Shown in pieces: positions 49,845-52,014 of a stretch of 52,014 bases of DNA. Below the pieces are notes generated by a model. The model did no database searches and was not told where the DNA came from. It worked only from the letters and a program-made list of their open reading frames with translations. Numbering within the stretch: the first letter of the stretch is position 1; the number at the start of each line of letters is the position of its first letter. Source of the DNA: Candidatus Methanoperedens sp. (GTDB lineage: Archaea > Halobacteriota > Methanosarcinia > Methanosarcinales > Methanoperedenaceae); assembly GCA_030650845.1 (NCBI GenBank), contig JAUSDC010000181.1:1-52014 (forward strand), given 5' to 3'. Both the position numbers and the translations under genes were made by a program.

Positions 49845-51914
49845 TCAACTCATTTTTTGTGTTATTCTTATTTCATCCGCTTTCTGTACCACAATTCCAA
49901 CAAGGAGGCGATCTTCATCATAAAGTTCTTTGAATTTGTCGTAAATCGGTTCTAAAGAAAGACTATCCATCATTGCAACTTCATCAAACAATGCTATAAT
50001 TTTACGGTTGTCATTGGTATTTAATAATCCCAGTAGATATGCACTTTGACCTTGACCCGTTCCCATATCGTCTAGTCGAATCATCTGGTCATCTACAGTG
50101 AAAATTTTACGCGAAATTAAATCAACTCTAGCAGCTTTGTATGTTTTATCTATATGTCTAAATGAATCAATTCTTCTCCCGAGGTATTTAGATACTTCAA
50201 TAAAATATTTTTGATTTTTTACTTCTTTTAGCTTAGACAAATCGCTCTTTGAATCGGGCCTATCTATATTTATTAATGCCTTAATATTTTCATTATATTC
50301 GTTCAATAATTTTCCTTTTAATTTCTCGTAAACTTTATACAGTCTGTTTAATTCATCTGAATAATTTTGATATTTATGAGGTTCTTTTTCCTCCAATTTT
50401 TTTATGTCTCTCTCATAATCTCTTAGAAAAAGGTCATTTTCTTTTAGATCATTATTTTTTTCTTTTATTTCATTTTCTAATTGACTAATCTTTTCAGTCA
50501 ATGACTTTTCATTATAGCTAAAATATGGCGCCAAATCTGTATTCTTTTCCATCTCATGTATTTTTGAATTCATTGAATTTTCATCTAAAGAATCAACGTC
50601 AATATTCTTGGCCATACATCCTAAGTAATAAAATTTTATTTTGTCTTCGATTTCTTTCTTACGTTTTTTTAATTCATTGAGTTCACTTGTATTGTCAACG
50701 ATCTCAGTAGAATCCGAAGAATCCACATCTTTATTAAACAATACTTTAAGTTTGGGCAACTCCTTTTCTACTTCATTCCTTTTTTGATCTAAATCGTTGA
50801 GCAAATTTATTGCATAATCTAAGTTTTTAGAGTGATCAACTAATTTTTGATTCTTTTTGTTTTGTTTTTCCAATGCTTTAACAAAATCAGTTATTTTCAT
50901 ATCAACTCCGGGTAAAACAACTCCAGAGTTTTCATATTCTTTAAGGAAATTAATTAGATCTGAAATTACTTTTCCATCTTTTAAAGTCTCATTCTTTTCA
51001 TCCTGTGTTTTAATTTTATTCAAGACATTAAAAAAATGGGCAGACTCTCTTTTTAAACTCTCATCGAATGAAAAATCTACAAGAGAGTCATATAAATTTA
51101 TGCGATTCCAAATTTTTAAATGATTTTCCTCTTTCTTTGGAAGTATGCTGGTTATTAAAGAAGAAATAGTACGGAACTGATTATCCATTTCATTAACTAT
51201 ATTTTCTATTTCATCTTTTTTATTTTTATATTTTCCGACCAGAATTAATTTGCCTCTTGATTTTTTATTATGTTGCTTCTCGAGCTCTTCGATTCGATAT
51301 GTTGTATAAGCAACTTTATCTTGATACTCATTAAAAAATTTTAAAAATATATATTTTTCTAAAATATCTAAGACATTTTGTGTGTGGTCCTTTTCCACTA
51401 TTAATTCATCTTTATCAGTTTGAATTCCATCCTTCTTCTTTCTTAATTCACTTAATCGATTGGGATCTCCCGCTTCAGAAATTTGATTTATGATATTATT
51501 TATGGTAATATTTAAATTCCCTATTCTCTGACCATATCTTTGTTGTTCTTCTTTTATTTCTTCAGTAAGTTGATTTAATTTTTCAGTTGGCCTATCTGGT
51601 ATATCATAAATAAGATTATATTTATTTTTAAAATTTTCAGAACTGAGAGGTTTTTCTTTTTCACCATTCCTGCTTTCGAATACAAATATTTCTGGTATCT
51701 CTGGATTTTTTTTCTTTGATATAATTCTTATATTATCGTTTTTATTGGTTATATTTACTTCAAAACTTAATTTTTGGTATTGAGAATCCATTAGAGCATT
51801 CATCTTATTATGGAGTGCTGAATTTATTCTTTTATTTTCAAGTCCGTAAATACTTAATGCCAAGATATTAAGACCCAAGTTTCCCAACCAAAAATTTAAA
51901 CCACTATCAAGCAC
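49845..51914 (-). CDS. SMC/Rad50-like coiled-coil ATPase, N-terminal P-loop degenerate or missing
   Basis: A 689-residue protein from a GTG start. Long charged coiled coils (about residues 110-520) separate two head parts. The C-terminal half-head is convincing: signature-like LDDMGTGQGQS, Walker B IIALFDEVAMMD with D-loop SLSLEPIYDKF, then VGIVVQKADEI. At the N-terminus LNFWLGNLGLNILALSIYGL stands where GxxGxGKS is expected, but the Lys and Ser are lost. No CxxC hook is seen in the coil. The frame closes just upstream. Such ATPases serve in DNA repair, plasmid exclusion or phage defence. Confidence 0.7.
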   Translation of the reverse strand: MLDSGLNFWLGNLGLNILALSIYGLENKRINSALHNKMNALMDSQYQKLSFEVNITNKNDNIRIISKKKNPEIPEIFVFESRNGEKEKPLSSENFKNKYNLIYDIPDRPTEKLNQLTEEIKEEQQRYGQRIGNLNITINNIINQISEAGDPNRLSELRKKKDGIQTDKDELIVEKDHTQNVLDILEKYIFLKFFNEYQDKVAYTTYRIEELEKQHNKKSRGKLILVGKYKNKKDEIENIVNEMDNQFRTISSLITSILPKKEENHLKIWNRINLYDSLVDFSFDESLKRESAHFFNVLNKIKTQDEKNETLKDGKVISDLINFLKEYENSGVVLPGVDMKITDFVKALEKQNKKNQKLVDHSKNLDYAINLLNDLDQKRNEVEKELPKLKVLFNKDVDSSDSTEIVDNTSELNELKKRKKEIEDKIKFYYLGCMAKNIDVDSLDENSMNSKIHEMEKNTDLAPYFSYNEKSLTEKISQLENEIKEKNNDLKENDLFLRDYERDIKKLEEKEPHKYQNYSDELNRLYKVYEKLKGKLLNEYNENIKALINIDRPDSKSDLSKLKEVKNQKYFIEVSKYLGRRIDSFRHIDKTYKAARVDLISRKIFTVDDQMIRLDDMGTGQGQSAYLLGLLNTNDNRKIIALFDEVAMMDSLSLEPIYDKFKELYDEDRLLVGIVVQKADEIRITQKMS

Positions 51915-52014
51915 CCATGTGCCTTCAAAAATTTAGCTAATTTTTGGTCGTAGAAGTTTTACTTTAGTAATTTACTCCAATTGACTTCAAATAATTTTTC
52001 TCCACTATACCTTC

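Noticed and set aside
51959-52014. Possible end of another minus-strand gene at the right edge (RYSGEKLFEVNWSKLLK then stop)
   Set aside because: Only about 18 codons are visible and another frame is also open to the edge; it may be real but cannot be supported from this window.

Overview
The window reads as a chromosome segment of a methane-cycling euryarchaeon, most likely a Methanosarcinales relative of the ANME-2d / Candidatus Methanoperedens type (inference). Archaeal markers are the block Nop10, aIF2-alpha, S27e, L44e, GINS and primase, NrpR, archaeosortase with archaetidylserine genes, the tetrahydromethanopterin enzyme MptD, and F420H2:NADP oxidoreductase. Two multihaem cytochrome operons with quinone-type membrane partners, plus a UbiE/MenG-type methyltransferase, suggest menaquinone-based respiration. 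An ordinary methanogen does not usually carry this set.

Layout. 1-2.8 kb: tail of a diadenylate cyclase-like gene, a DUF1015 gene and a run of very small membrane proteins. 2.8-7.7 kb (minus): information-processing operon priS-gins-L44e-S27e-aIF2a-nop10-PAC2-methyltransferase. 7.8-16.2 kb: cupredoxin-like protein, DEAD-box helicase, HTH regulator, tRNA-Lys, class II-type HMG-CoA reductase, ileS, TauE-type permease. 16.2-18.5 kb (minus): glnA-nrpR nitrogen operon. 18.7-22.7 kb (minus): radical SAM, endonuclease III-like, fno, glycosyltransferase, UbiE-like. 22.9-29.0 kb: purB, GNAT acetyltransferase, argH, then artA-asd-archaetidylserine synthase-mptD.

29.1-41.9 kb is the most unusual part. 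Two respiratory operons on the minus strand share one plan: a small two-helix membrane protein, a ~480-residue protein with a ribbon-helix-helix N-terminus and a V4R-like C-terminus, a seven-haem cytochrome, then a quinone-type membrane subunit (NrfD with a four-cluster ferredoxin, or a five-helix cytochrome b). The large protein occurs four times and the small one four times, counting one divergent member. Palindromes close to TGACAWTGTCA lie 21-32 bases upstream of three small-protein genes, and one lies upstream of a stand-alone large gene. I propose a repeated sensor-regulator module dedicated to extracytoplasmic electron-transfer operons.

41.9-45.8 kb returns to housekeeping: an unknown protein, cbiE, cbiD and mutL. 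From 45.8 kb to the right edge is an accessory region that becomes AT-rich. It holds two decayed copies of a small protein plus retropepsin-like protease pair, hairpin repeats, gene fragments, an orphan BglII-like nuclease with an AbrB-type regulator and shared TGTACA sites, and a two-gene unit with an SMC-like ATPase whose Walker A is degenerate or absent. The last two are candidate defence genes (inference). No CRISPR array, rRNA or complete insertion sequence was seen. Paralogue, motif and composition statements come from reading by eye; no search was run.
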